Source: Alphaproteobacteria bacterium
GTDB taxonomy: Bacteria; Pseudomonadota; Alphaproteobacteria; Rhizobiales; Beijerinckiaceae
Length of the DNA: 64,000 nucleotides
Assembly: GCA_016869435.1 (NCBI GenBank)
Contig: VGEB01000004.1
Location: 1-64,000 of the forward strand
Direction of reading: 5' to 3'
Below the pieces are notes generated by a model, which did not search any database, had not been told where the DNA came from, and saw nothing but the letters and a program-made list of their open reading frames with translations. Every line of letters starts with the position of its first letter. Within the stretch, counting starts at the first letter, position 1. Below are positions 37,914-46,075 of this stretch, piece after piece. The position numbers and the translations under genes were made by a program.

Positions 37914-38991
37914 AGGGCATGATTCGTTCTGGCTATCTTTCGCCCGAGGATCGCGCCGACCTGATCGCCCTTGTGCGTGACGGCTCTGCGGCGCATCGCT
38001 TGGCGCGCCGCGCCAATGCTCTCGTGCTGCTGGATGACGGTTGGAGCTGCGAGCAGGTCGCCGCGGCGCTGTTTGTCGACGATGACACAGTCCGGCGCTG
38101 GCATGCATTGTTTTTGGAGGATGGGCTCGAAGGCTTAACGCGCTTTGATAGCGGCGGCGGCGCCTCGCGCTTGTCGAAGATGCAGGAAGCGGCGCTGACG
38201 TCCTGGATATCTGAAAGCTTACCTCCTTCGACGCGTCAGATTGGCGCGTATATCGAGAAGGAATGCGGTGTCGTTTACGAGAGCCGCTCCGGCCTCATCG
38301 CTCTCCTGCATCGGCTTGGGCTCGAATACAGGAAGCCGGAAGCGATCGGACGCAAGCCTGATGCGGAAAAGCAGAAAGCCTTCATCGAAGCCTACGAGAA
38401 TCTTCTGAACGCGCTTGGCCCTGACGAGGCCGTGATGTTCATGGACGCCGTGCATCCGACGCATGCGACGCGTCCCGCCGGTTGCTGGGCGCCGGCCAAG
38501 GAAAATCTGGCCATTGAGCAAACCAGCGGGCGGCAACGTCTTAATGTTCATGGCGCGATCGACCTCGAGACTGGCAAGACCAGAATGGTCGACGTCGAAA
38601 CCGTCGACGCGGTGTCAACGATCAGGCTTCTGCAAGCGATCGAGTCGATGTATCCGCTGATGGCAATGATCCATGTCTTCCTGGACAATGCACGCTATCA
38701 CCATGCCGTTCTGGTGCAAGAGTGGTTGGCGGAGCCGGGCAGACGCATCAAGTTGCACTTCATTCCCGCTTATTGCCCGCATTTGAACCCGATTGAGCGG
38801 CTATGGGGTGTCATGCACAAGCATCTGACGCACAACAAATGCTACGCCACATACAGGGAGTTCGCCGAAGCGACATTGGGATTTCTACGTGAAACCGTTC
38901 CAATCCGCTGGTTCGAGTTTCGCGATTCCGTCACCGACAACTTCCGCGTCATCGATCCGAAGGATTTTCGGGTTCTGACGTGAACTGGGTA
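37850..38991 (+). mobile_element. IS630-family insertion sequence (1142 bp)
   Basis: The element begins TACCC at 37850 and ends GGGTA at 38991, with short imperfect terminal repeats. It is flanked by a TA duplication (37848-37849 and 38992-38993), the target-site preference of the IS630/Tc1 group. Deleting the element plus one TA rejoins the receptor codons in frame as YYSY-IENFID, which aligns with FYTY-VENYID in copy 1. The transposase inside is full length, so the element looks recent and potentially active. Confidence 0.9.
37919..38983 (+). CDS. IS630-family transposase
   Basis: 354 aa. N-terminal helix-turn-helix (CEQVAAALFVDDDTVRRWH) and a second one in the winged part, then the DDE nuclease: Asp in FMDAVHPTHA, Asp in FLDNARYHH, Glu in NPIERLWG, all present and correctly spaced. 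The protein cuts and pastes the element at TA dinucleotides. It occupies nearly all of the 1142-bp insertion inside the second copper receptor gene. Confidence 0.93.
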   Translation: MIRSGYLSPEDRADLIALVRDGSAAHRLARRANALVLLDDGWSCEQVAAALFVDDDTVRRWHALFLEDGLEGLTRFDSGGGASRLSKMQEAALTSWISESLPPSTRQIGAYIEKECGVVYESRSGLIALLHRLGLEYRKPEAIGRKPDAEKQKAFIEAYENLLNALGPDEAVMFMDAVHPTHATRPAGCWAPAKENLAIEQTSGRQRLNVHGAIDLETGKTRMVDVETVDAVSTIRLLQAIESMYPLMAMIHVFLDNARYHHAVLVQEWLAEPGRRIKLHFIPAYCPHLNPIERLWGVMHKHLTHNKCYATYREFAEATLGFLRETVPIRWFEFRDSVTDNFRVIDPKDFRVLT

Positions 38992-38993
38992 TA

Positions 38994-39621
38994 CATCGAA
39001 AATTTCATAGACGCTGATCGCGTGAGCAATCTCTCGGGACCGGCTGGACTCATCTTTCCCATACTACAGTTCCGCAACCATAAAGCGGAAATCTACGGCT
39101 TCGACGTTTCCGGCCGCCTGAAGCTTTGGGAAACGCCAGAATACGGTCTGTTTTCCACCACTGGCTTTATCAGCTACGTCTATGGCAAGGACCTCGACAT
39201 GCCCAATTACACGGCCTGCGGTCTGTCCGGCGCCACATGCTATCTGCTGGCGCAGAACTTCGCCAAGGGAGACGGGCTGTATCATATCATGCCATTGACC
39301 GCGCGCGGCGCCATCGAACACCGTTTGGGCGGATGGACGAGCGCCGTCGAGTTGCAGCTGGTCGACAGCAAGACGCATGTTTCCGTCGCCCGCAACGAAT
39401 TGAAGACGGGCGGGTATGCGCTGGTCAATTTGAGAACCGCCTACGACTGGGGAACGATGCGCTTCGATCTCGCGATCGAAAACCTGTTCGACCAGCTCTA
39501 CTATCCACCCCTCGGTGGCCATTATTTCACTTTGGCGAAGGTCACCAACAATCCACTCACCTACGGGCCGGTGCCGGGGATCGGCCGCAACTTTATCGCC
39601 GGCCTTACGGTTCGGTTTTGA
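38994..39621 (+). pseudogene. OprC-like copper receptor, copy 2: 3' part after IS630
   Basis: C-terminal barrel part of the interrupted receptor, from IENFIDADRV to the terminal strand GLTVRF. It aligns throughout with copy 1 (RNHKAE-x-YG, SYVYGKDLD, NLFDQLYYPPLGGH). An upstream start inside the element (38980) opens the frame but would give a barrel fragment without signal peptide. No frameshift or stop is present: the two halves joined give 2445 bases, a complete 814-residue receptor. Confidence 0.85.
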
Positions 39622-39636
39622 CCGCACGCCGCTTCC

Positions 39637-39664
39637 AGGAGAGACGCGTATGCGCGTCTCTCCT
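39637..39664 (+). promoter_or_regulatory. 12-bp hairpin between receptor and thioredoxin gene
   Basis: AGGAGAGACGCG, loop TATG, CGCGTCTCTCCT: a perfect 12-bp stem, 15 bases after the receptor stop. No T-run follows, so it is not a classical terminator. Its right arm (CTCTCC, 39658-39663) can alternatively pair with GGAGAG (39669-39674), the ribosome-binding site of the thioredoxin gene, so two mutually exclusive structures are possible. Confidence 0.45.
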
Positions 39665-39680
39665 CATTGGAGAGTGTTTT

Positions 39681-40253
39681 GTGAAACGTCTCTTCGTTCC
39701 CTTGGCGCTATCGGCGCTTTGCGCCGTACTCGCCTCGGCGCAAGCCGAAATCATCGGCGCGCAAACGCCTCGCACGGCGACGGAGGACCAAATGAAGGCC
39801 TCCCTGCGCGAGATCGACCTCGTTGGCGCGAATGGCGCGGCTCTCGACTTGCGTGCGCTGATGGCGAGCGGACGACCGACGCTCATCAGCCTTTGGGCCT
39901 ATTGGTGCCCGAATTGTCTCGCCGAAATGAAAGGCTTCAAGGCGATCGCCGCGGCCTGCCCGGATCGCTGGAACATCGTCTTCGTCTCGGCGCGCGCCAG
40001 CGACTACGCCAAGGACGCCGCGAAGTTCAAGACTTACGGTCTACCCTGGAAGATCTTCCGCGTCGGCGACTCAACGAAAACCGACGTGGCGAAAGCAAAA
40101 AGCGCGCGCGCCTTCTACGGCGCGACGGCCGGCGGCGACGTGGTCACGCCACTTCACTATCTGGTCGGCGCTTCCGGACGGGTCGACGCAATCGTCAACG
40201 GCAAGCTGAACTTCGAGGAGCCCCAACGCCTAGCCGCCTTCTGCGCCGACTGA
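39681..40253 (+). CDS. TlpA-like thioredoxin-fold protein
   Basis: 190 aa with a signal peptide (residues 1-20) and a periplasmic thioredoxin domain. The redox motif is WCPNC (Cys76, Cys79) in LISLWAYWCPNCLAEM, with a cis-Pro (TPLHY) near residue 157. TlpA/ResE-type proteins reduce disulfides or copper-site Cys in the periplasm. The GTG start has GGAGAG upstream. Its place after the copper receptors suggests help with copper-protein Cys or with the HCxxC proteins, by context. Confidence 0.8.
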   Translation: MKRLFVPLALSALCAVLASAQAEIIGAQTPRTATEDQMKASLREIDLVGANGAALDLRALMASGRPTLISLWAYWCPNCLAEMKGFKAIAAACPDRWNIVFVSARASDYAKDAAKFKTYGLPWKIFRVGDSTKTDVAKAKSARAFYGATAGGDVVTPLHYLVGASGRVDAIVNGKLNFEEPQRLAAFCAD

Positions 40254-40332
40254 AAAACCGCTCCGTTCGGCCTCCTCGCCAAAATGCACTATCTTCGAGG
40301 GGAGAATCGGCCTCGAGCGCCGAGGAGAGCCT

Positions 40333-41280
40333 ATGCAAGAACTTGTTGCGTCGCCCCACAATCCCGTCCCCGAAGGCGCCGTAGTTTACGCGCTGAAGAC
40401 GCGGGACGGACGCAGATTGCGCGCGGCCGCCTTTCCCTGCAGCGAGAAGTCGCGCGGCACGGTGGCGCTGTTTCAGGGCCACAATGAATTCATCGAGAAA
40501 TATTTCGAGACGATCGAGGATTTGCGCAGGCGCGGCCTGGACGTTGTCGCGCTCGACTGGCGCGGCCAGGGCGGCTCGGAGCGCGAACTCGCCGATTCGC
40601 GCAAGGGACATATCGACGACTTCTCTCAATATCAGCGCGACCTCGATGTCTTCATCGCTCAAGTACTCAGCGATCGGCCGCAGCCCTGGTTCGCGCTTGC
40701 CCATTCGATGGGCGCGGCGATCATGCTCGAGGCGGCGCATTCCGAAAGGACGCCGATTCAGCGTTTCGTGCTGACCGCCCCCATGATCGATCTCGCCAAT
40801 CTGCGCTTTCCGCGCGCGACGCGGTGGCTCGCCGACACGCTCGACATGTGCGGATTCGGCGGCATGTACATTCCGGGCGGGTCGGGCGCCTCCTTTATCG
40901 AGAAGCCCTTCAAAGGGAATTTGCTGACAACCGATCCGGTTCGCTTCGAACGAAACGCGGCGATCCTTCGGGCGGCGCCGCAGCTCGCCATCGGCGATCC
41001 GACGATCGGCTGGAGCAACGCCGCCTTCCGCCTCATGAGGGGATTTGAATCGCCGGACTATGCGAGACGAATCCGCGCGGCAATACTGATGTTTGGCTGC
41101 GGCCGGGAGATGATCGTCTCTAACGCCGCCATCGAGCGTTTCGCGCAAAATCTCAACAACGGCGCGCTGGCGATGATCGCGGGCGCCAAGCACGAGCTGC
41201 TGATGGAGCGCGACGAGTTCCGCAGCCAGTTTTGGAGCGCCTTCGACGCCTTCATTCCTGGAGAAGCTTTCGTCGCGTGA
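40333..41280 (+). CDS. Alpha/beta hydrolase, lysophospholipase-like
   Basis: 315 aa, serine hydrolase fold. Oxyanion region LFQGHNEF, nucleophile elbow AHSMGA with Ser125, and the catalytic His near AGAKHELLME; DWRGQGGSER is the family's typical loop before the elbow. Resembles PldB-type lysophospholipases or monoacylglycerol lipases. No signal peptide. Convergent with hisN, whose stop is 1 base away. Confidence 0.8.
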   Translation: MQELVASPHNPVPEGAVVYALKTRDGRRLRAAAFPCSEKSRGTVALFQGHNEFIEKYFETIEDLRRRGLDVVALDWRGQGGSERELADSRKGHIDDFSQYQRDLDVFIAQVLSDRPQPWFALAHSMGAAIMLEAAHSERTPIQRFVLTAPMIDLANLRFPRATRWLADTLDMCGFGGMYIPGGSGASFIEKPFKGNLLTTDPVRFERNAAILRAAPQLAIGDPTIGWSNAAFRLMRGFESPDYARRIRAAILMFGCGREMIVSNAAIERFAQNLNNGALAMIAGAKHELLMERDEFRSQFWSAFDAFIPGEAFVA

Positions 41281-41281
41281 T

Positions 41282-42094
41282 TTACGCGCCGAGCAGCTTC
41301 AACGCCTCTTCGTGCAGCGCGGGATCGCCCGCCGCGACGATCGCGCCGCCTTGGGCCGCCGCGCCGCCGCTCCAGTCGGTGACGACGCCGCCCGCCCCCT
41401 CGATGATCGGGATCAGCGCGACGATGTCGTAAGGCTGCAAATTCGTTTCGACGACGAGATCGACATGGCCGGAGGCAAGCGCGCAATAGGCGTAGCAGTC
41501 GCCCCCATAGCGCGAAAGCCGCGCCGCGCGCTCGACGCGATGGAAATTTTCGCGTCGCGCCGGGTCGATCAGCAGCGGCGAGGTCGTCATCAGCGTCGCC
41601 TGCGCGAGCGTCGAGCAGCAGCGCGTCGCCAGCCTGCGAGTCTCGAGGGCGCCGCGCGCACCCTCCGCTCCCCGCGCCGGCCCGCGCCAATGGGCGGCCT
41701 CGCCGTCGCCGAAGAAGCGCTCGCGGGTGAAGGGCTGGCTCATCAGCCCGTAGCAGGGACGCCCATGATGGGCGAGGCCGATCAGCGTGCCCCACAACGG
41801 CAGGCCGCAGATGAAGCTCTTTGTGCCGTCGATCGGGTCGAGCACCCAGACATATTCGGCGTCTTCGCGTAAGGGTCCGAACTCCTCGCCATAGACGCCA
41901 TGACCGGGAAAGGTCGATTCGATCAGGCGCCGCATGGCGAGTTCGGCGGCGCGGTCGGCCTCGGTGACGGGATCAAAGGCCCCGCCATGCGCCTTGTCGT
42001 CGGCGGCGAGCGCGGTCCTGAAGAACGGCATGATCGCTTCCGCCGAAACATCGGCGAGACGGTCAACGAATTTTTCGAAATCAACGGCGGTCAT
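41282..42094 (-). CDS. hisN: Histidinol-phosphatase (inositol-monophosphatase fold)
   Basis: 270 aa. Removes the phosphate from L-histidinol phosphate in histidine synthesis. Metal-binding motifs are EEFG (GVYGEEFGP), WVLDPIDGTKSF and the C-terminal QPYDIVALIPIIEGAGG; YGGDCYAYCALASGHVDLV is characteristic of the HisN subfamily and separates it from SuhB at 46076. Lies 33 bases downstream of the N-formylglutamate amidohydrolase gene. Confidence 0.85.
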   Translation of the reverse strand: MTAVDFEKFVDRLADVSAEAIMPFFRTALAADDKAHGGAFDPVTEADRAAELAMRRLIESTFPGHGVYGEEFGPLREDAEYVWVLDPIDGTKSFICGLPLWGTLIGLAHHGRPCYGLMSQPFTRERFFGDGEAAHWRGPARGAEGARGALETRRLATRCCSTLAQATLMTTSPLLIDPARRENFHRVERAARLSRYGGDCYAYCALASGHVDLVVETNLQPYDIVALIPIIEGAGGVVTDWSGGAAAQGGAIVAAGDPALHEEALKLLGA

Positions 42095-42127
42095 ACGAGC
42101 TCCAGGGCCGTGCGGTCGGTCGTCCAG

Positions 42128-43084
42128 CTACTCGGCCGCCGCCTGTCGCTCGCCGCCCAGAATCTCGGCCAAATCTTCGTGCCGCGCCACCGCCGCCAGA
42201 ACGTCTCCGAGATCGCGGGCGACGGCGTCGAAGCGCTCGTTTTTCTGGAGCGTCGATTCGTCCATGTAAAGACTGCGCGACACTTCGATCTGCAGAGCAT
42301 GCCAGCCGGCCGCGGGTTTCCCGTAATGCTCGGTGATGAAGCCGCCCGCGTAAGGGCGGTTGCGCATGACGTGATAGCCGCAGCCGCGCAAACGGTCCTC
42401 GACGACGTCGACGAGGCCCGTCGAAGCGCTCGCCCCGTAGCGATCGCCGATGACGAAATCGATACGCCGCTTGTCGCCCCGCGCCGCGAGCAAGGGGTCG
42501 CGCGCGCCGGTCGAGGGCATCGAATGGCAGTCGATCAGCACGGCGACGCCGAAACGGGCGGCGGCGCGCTCCATCAAATCGCGCAGCGCCGCATGGTAGG
42601 GCTTATAGAGGCTGTCGATGCGACGCAGGCCTTCATCGAGCGAAAGCCGGCGTTCATAAATTTCGCGCGCGTCGGCGACCACTCGGGGAATTGTCCCCAA
42701 TCCCGCCGCAACGCGCAGCGAACGCGCATTGGCAAAGGCCGGCAAGGCGCCGTCAAAGAGCCTGGGATCGAGTTCATATGGCTCGCGATTGAGGTCGAGA
42801 TAGGCGCGAGGAAAGCGCGCCCGCAGCAAAGGCGCGCCGATGGATGAGGCCGCCGCGAACAGATCGTCGACATAGGCGTCTTCCGAACGGCGCAGAGTCG
42901 CCGTGTCGAGCGGCGTCGCCGCCAGAAAACGCGCGGGATAGATGCGGCCCGAATGCGGCGAGGAAAAAACCAGCGGCGACGCAAGCTCGTCCGGCTCGAC
43001 GACGTCGAAGGCGCGCTCGAATTCCGGTTCGCAGCTGGGCGCCGCCGCATCTGTTTCGCGCCGCTCGCGCATGCCGTCAGTCAT
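42128..43084 (-). CDS. N-formylglutamate amidohydrolase family protein
   Basis: 318 aa. The family (HutG-like/FGase) hydrolyses N-formylglutamate to formate and glutamate at the end of histidine degradation. Seen: LVFSSPHSGRIYPARF, a Arg-rich AYLDLNREPYELDPRLF, and VLIDCHSMPS with likely metal ligands. No other hut gene lies nearby; its neighbour is the histidine-synthesis gene hisN. ATG 43084 chosen over an upstream TTG at 43120. Many alphaproteobacteria carry such a stand-alone paralogue of uncertain substrate. Confidence 0.8.
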   Translation of the reverse strand: MTDGMRERRETDAAAPSCEPEFERAFDVVEPDELASPLVFSSPHSGRIYPARFLAATPLDTATLRRSEDAYVDDLFAAASSIGAPLLRARFPRAYLDLNREPYELDPRLFDGALPAFANARSLRVAAGLGTIPRVVADAREIYERRLSLDEGLRRIDSLYKPYHAALRDLMERAAARFGVAVLIDCHSMPSTGARDPLLAARGDKRRIDFVIGDRYGASASTGLVDVVEDRLRGCGYHVMRNRPYAGGFITEHYGKPAAGWHALQIEVSRSLYMDESTLQKNERFDAVARDLGDVLAAVARHEDLAEILGGERQAAAE

Positions 43085-43263
43085 TCGCTCGTCTCGCTTC
43101 CACGTCGCAGAGGCGTCCAAAGTCGCGCCGGCGCTGAGGATAGGCGCTCGAAAGGGACGGCGCCACTCGCTATATTAGGGCGTTACGTTAACGCGCCGCC
43201 ACCTCGGTTTCACCTGAAATTTACGAAGCTCTGGCGATATGGCGAAAACACGCGAGGATGGCG

Positions 43264-43638
43264 ATGAACGATAGGCTGGCCGCAAGAATTTTGCTTGCCG
43301 AAGACGACAACGACATGCGGCGCTTCCTGGTCAAAGCGTTGCAGCAGGCTGGTTTTTCGGTCACGTCTTTCGACAATGGGCTCTCGGCCTACGATCAGCT
43401 TCGGGTCGAGCCTTTCGAACTGCTGCTGACCGACATCGTCATGCCCGAGATGGATGGAATCGAATTGGCGCGCCGCGCGACCGAGCTTGATCCCGATATC
43501 AAGGTCATGTTCATCACCGGCTTCGCCGCCGTCGCGCTCAATCCAGACAATCACGCGCCGCGGCAGGCGAAAATCCTCTCCAAGCCGTTCCACTTGAGGG
43601 AACTGGTCACTGAGGTGCAGAGGATGCTGGCGGCCTGA
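43264..43638 (+). CDS. cpdR: CpdR single-domain response regulator
   Basis: 124 aa, a lone receiver domain. The phospho-acceptor is Asp57 (LLTDIVMPEMDG), the acidic pocket is EDD at 13-15 and the switch Lys lies in SKPFHL. The sequence RILLAEDDNDMRRFLVKAL and FITGFAAVALN are nearly those of Caulobacter CpdR. Unphosphorylated CpdR binds ClpX and brings it to the cell pole to degrade CtrA and PdeA. The second ATG (43264) is better spaced from GAGG than the first (43258). RcdA is encoded 1.5 kb away. Confidence 0.92.
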   Translation: MNDRLAARILLAEDDNDMRRFLVKALQQAGFSVTSFDNGLSAYDQLRVEPFELLLTDIVMPEMDGIELARRATELDPDIKVMFITGFAAVALNPDNHAPRQAKILSKPFHLRELVTEVQRMLAA

Positions 43639-43654
43639 CTCCGCCAGACCAGAT

Positions 43655-44599
43655 CTAGACGCAGGCTTCGCAGATCGCCGCCACGTGGCGATCGTCCGTT
43701 CCGCAACAGCCGCCCAAGATGCGTAGGCCCGGATAGGTCTCGCGCAACTTCCGGTATCTGCGGCCGAGATCGAGCGGATCGCCTGAGTCGAGCGTTACCG
43801 ATTCGTCGAGTTCGGCGTGGCTTTTCGTCGAGGCGTTGGCCTTGGCGCCGAAAAGCCTCCCCATCCACGGCTCGTCGACCGACAGCGCCTGTTCGAAATG
43901 GGTCGGATGTGCGCAGTTGACCATGTAATAGGCAGGCGCTGAGCCAGTCTCGCGATCCACCGTCTCGACCGCGTCGCGCAAGCTGCGCCCGCCGACGAGC
44001 TTGCCATCGGTCTCCAATGTGAAGGAAATCGAGCAGGGCATATCGAGCGCGTGCGCGGCGCGGGCGATCCCGATCGCCTCTTCAACGTAATTCAAGGTGT
44101 AGGCCGCGACCATGTCAGCGGCCGTGGCGGCAAACGCCTCAATTTGCGGGGCGTGGTAATCTTCCGCTTCCTCCGCGCTCATGCGCCCCGCGGCGTAGCC
44201 GTCTCCGCGAGGGCCGAGGACGCCGGCGACGACGAGCGGCGTCTTTTCCGTCTCCGCAGCCTCACGAATTTCTTCCAGCAGCGCGATCGCGACCTGGTTG
44301 ATGCGCTTCAAATCTGCCGCGTCATAACCGAGCTTTGCCCCCCAGTCCCGGTTCGCCCGCCAGGTCGGACTGTCCAGAATAAGACCGCGGCCATGTCGGC
44401 GCGCAATCACGAGGTAGCGCTCGTAATAGTTGCGCAGCCGCGCCTGCCCCTCCTCGCTGTCGAGCAGAACGAATGACGCGAAGTGCGGCAGGTCGACGCC
44501 CTCGTGAAAAATGAGCGTCGTCTCCAGGCCGCCGTCGCTGACGAAGAGGCCCGGCTTCAACTGCGGCAGATCGGCTCGGTATTTGGCCATTTGCTCCAT
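43655..44599 (-). CDS. Homocysteine S-methyltransferase family protein
   Basis: 314 aa barrel with the zinc-thiolate motif [10 protein letters not shown] near the C-terminus and the third Cys in VNCAHPTHF. The N-terminal [13 protein letters not shown] is the usual DGG(M/L)(E/G)T start of the family. It methylates homocysteine from S-methylmethionine or SAM, or a related thiol. The start is uncertain: ATG 44599 or 44590, the latter with GGAG close upstream. Convergent with cpdR. Confidence 0.8.
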   Translation of the reverse strand: MEQMAKYRADLPQLKPGLFVSDGGLETTLIFHEGVDLPHFASFVLLDSEEGQARLRNYYERYLVIARRHGRGLILDSPTWRANRDWGAKLGYDAADLKRINQVAIALLEEIREAAETEKTPLVVAGVLGPRGDGYAAGRMSAEEAEDYHAPQIEAFAATAADMVAAYTLNYVEEAIGIARAAHALDMPCSISFTLETDGKLVGGRSLRDAVETVDRETGSAPAYYMVNCAHPTHFEQALSVDEPWMGRLFGAKANASTKSHAELDESVTLDSGDPLDLGRRYRKLRETYPGLRILGGCCGTDDRHVAAICEACV

Positions 44600-44761
44600 T
44601 CCATGATTTCCACGCCTCGACGCGCCGTCCCCAAGAGCAACTTGCCCATTTGCCCGCATTGCGTTATCAGCGCCAGCAAATTCGCTTGTTTCGATCGGCC
44701 GACCCCGCGCCGCCGCGGCGCGGGGCTTCAGCCGTTTCCATCCCAGGAAGGATGCGTCGCC

Positions 44762-44992
44762 ATGAAAAAGGACATCCACCCGAACTATCATACGATCAAA
44801 GTCGTGATGACCGACGGCGCCGAATTTACGACCCGTTCCACTTGGGGGAAGGAAGGGGATACGATGCATCTCGATATCGACCCCAAGACGCATCCGGCCT
44901 GGACGGGCGGCTCGACCCAGCTGCTCGACCGCGGCGGCCGCTTGTCGCGCTTCAACTCGCGCTTCGGCAACCTCTCCTTCGGCAAGAAATAA
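44762..44992 (+). CDS. rpmE: 50S ribosomal protein L31
   Basis: 76 aa. The sequence [19 protein letters not shown]...[28 protein letters not shown] is the alphaproteobacterial L31. It lacks the CxxC zinc motif, so it is the zinc-independent (C-minus) form. AGGAAGGA lies upstream of ATG 44762. Convergent with rcdA. Confidence 0.95.
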   Translation: MKKDIHPNYHTIKVVMTDGAEFTTRSTWGKEGDTMHLDIDPKTHPAWTGGSTQLLDRGGRLSRFNSRFGNLSFGKK

Positions 44993-45020
44993 AAAGAGGC
45001 GGCGGTCGAGCCGCCGCCTC
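44991..45020 (-). terminator. Terminator of rcdA
   Basis: Read leftward: GAGGCGGCGG, short loop, CCGCCGCCTC (10 bp) followed by TTTTT. It lies 22 bases after the rcdA stop and directly abuts the rpmE stop; on the rpmE strand the stem has no T-run, although it may still act in both directions. Confidence 0.7.
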
Positions 45021-45041
45021 AGTTAGTTCGCCTGAAGGATA

Positions 45042-45575
45042 TCACTGGGCGAAAGCGGCGCGCAGTCTGGCGATCTGCGCTTCGACCGGACTCGGGGCCG
45101 GAACTGGCTCGGGGAGAGCTGGTTCTGGCGCATAGATCAGCCGGTCGAGATGAATGATCCGGGCCTGCAGGCGCAACGAATGCAGCGCAAGATCGCGCAG
45201 GCGCTCGGGCAGTCGTTGGAAAATGTCGGCGGCCGACGCGAGTTCCTGCTCCCGAAGCTTCACGCGATGGCGATTGCTCGCCGCCTGATGACGCGTCAAT
45301 TCGCCCTGATTTACCGCGCGCTGCAGCAGCAGCCAGGACGCAATCTGCATGAGCCGCGTGGTCAGCCGCATGCTCTCCGCCGCATAGGCGAGGGCTTCGG
45401 CTTTCGCCAGCTCCTTGGCCTCTAGCCGCCCCGCCCCGTCGAGGTATGAGGCCGCCTCCTCCACGAGGCTCATGCCCTCGCGAAACAGCGCGCAAAATCC
45501 TTCGGACCCCGCGAGCCTTTCGATGAAAGAGACCGGCTGCGGCTTTTCTCCGGCGCCGCCTGTGACTCGAGCCAT
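45042..45575 (-). CDS. rcdA: RcdA family protein (DUF1465), CtrA-degradation adaptor
   Basis: 177 aa, mostly helical. Conserved DUF1465 segments: FIERLAGSEGFCALFREGMSLVEEAA, LDGAGRLEAKELAKAEALAYAAESMRLTTRLMQ and IASWLLLQRAV. In Caulobacter RcdA binds CpdR-primed ClpXP, recruits PopA and substrates, and promotes CtrA removal at the G1-S transition. ATG 45575 has AAGGTCGT upstream; ATG 45590 is an alternative. The Pro/Glu-rich linker and C-terminal tail vary in the family. Confidence 0.85.
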   Translation of the reverse strand: MARVTGGAGEKPQPVSFIERLAGSEGFCALFREGMSLVEEAASYLDGAGRLEAKELAKAEALAYAAESMRLTTRLMQIASWLLLQRAVNQGELTRHQAASNRHRVKLREQELASAADIFQRLPERLRDLALHSLRLQARIIHLDRLIYAPEPALPEPVPAPSPVEAQIARLRAAFAQ

Positions 45576-45590
45576 ACGACCTTCACGCAT

Positions 45591-46075
45591 ATTCGGCGCG
45601 ACAGCGCCTCTGATGCGTGGACAGTAACGCAGGCGGCGGGGCGGCGCGCGCTTAGCCTTTCCTTAACCTTAATGGGAAGCGCCCCGACTGACGCATAAAA
45701 AGAGAGCCGCAAAGCGGCTCTCAAGGCTTCTTGACAGGGAGGCATCAAGGACGAGTGGAGAAGAAGCCACTCGGAATCCCACTGAAGGGACGCATTCAAG
45801 CTAAAACGATAAACATTAATATAAGGTTAACGCACAGATCGAACCGTCGCTTTCCACGAATTATTCGGGGCGAACGCGCCAAAAAAGTGAACTCTGCCGG
45901 GCGCGTTATTGCGAAGCCTGCGACGCCGGGCGCCGGACTGAGCCAAGACGCGGTCCGCGAACCAAAAAAGAGACTGGCCCCGGGGCGCAATCTGGCGCAT
46001 TGAACTCCCGCCTCCGAACGTCCCGCCGCGCTTAATGCGTTGAACCTTCCGCAGTTCTCCCCCTAGGCTCCCTGA
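45591..46075. other. 485-bp intergenic region between rcdA and suhB
   Basis: Divergent promoter region of rcdA (leftward) and suhB (rightward). I see no convincing protein gene; a 90-codon rightward frame (45731-46003) is Lys/Arg-rich and lacks a ribosome-binding site. It does contain a hairpin plus T-run facing left at 45696-45722 that no annotated gene explains, and an AT-rich stretch near 45810-45830. See the small-RNA candidate. Confidence 0.5.
45696..45823 (-). ncRNA. Candidate trans-acting small RNA
   Basis: Read leftward: a TATATT -10-like box (45823-45818), then about 115 transcribed bases containing a hairpin GAGTGG-CTTCTTCT-CCACTC (45773-45754 region), a single-stranded CCTCCCT, and a terminator GAGAGCCGC/GCGGCTCTC followed by TTTTT (45722-45696). 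CU-rich loops complementary to Shine-Dalgarno sequences plus a strong terminator are typical of alphaproteobacterial regulatory sRNAs. No protein frame of note fits inside. The -35 box is unclear, so the start is tentative. Confidence 0.35.

Noticed and set aside
45731-46003. 90-codon rightward frame in the rcdA-suhB gap
   Set aside because: No ribosome-binding site, no known motif, and it overlaps the small-RNA candidate on the other strand.
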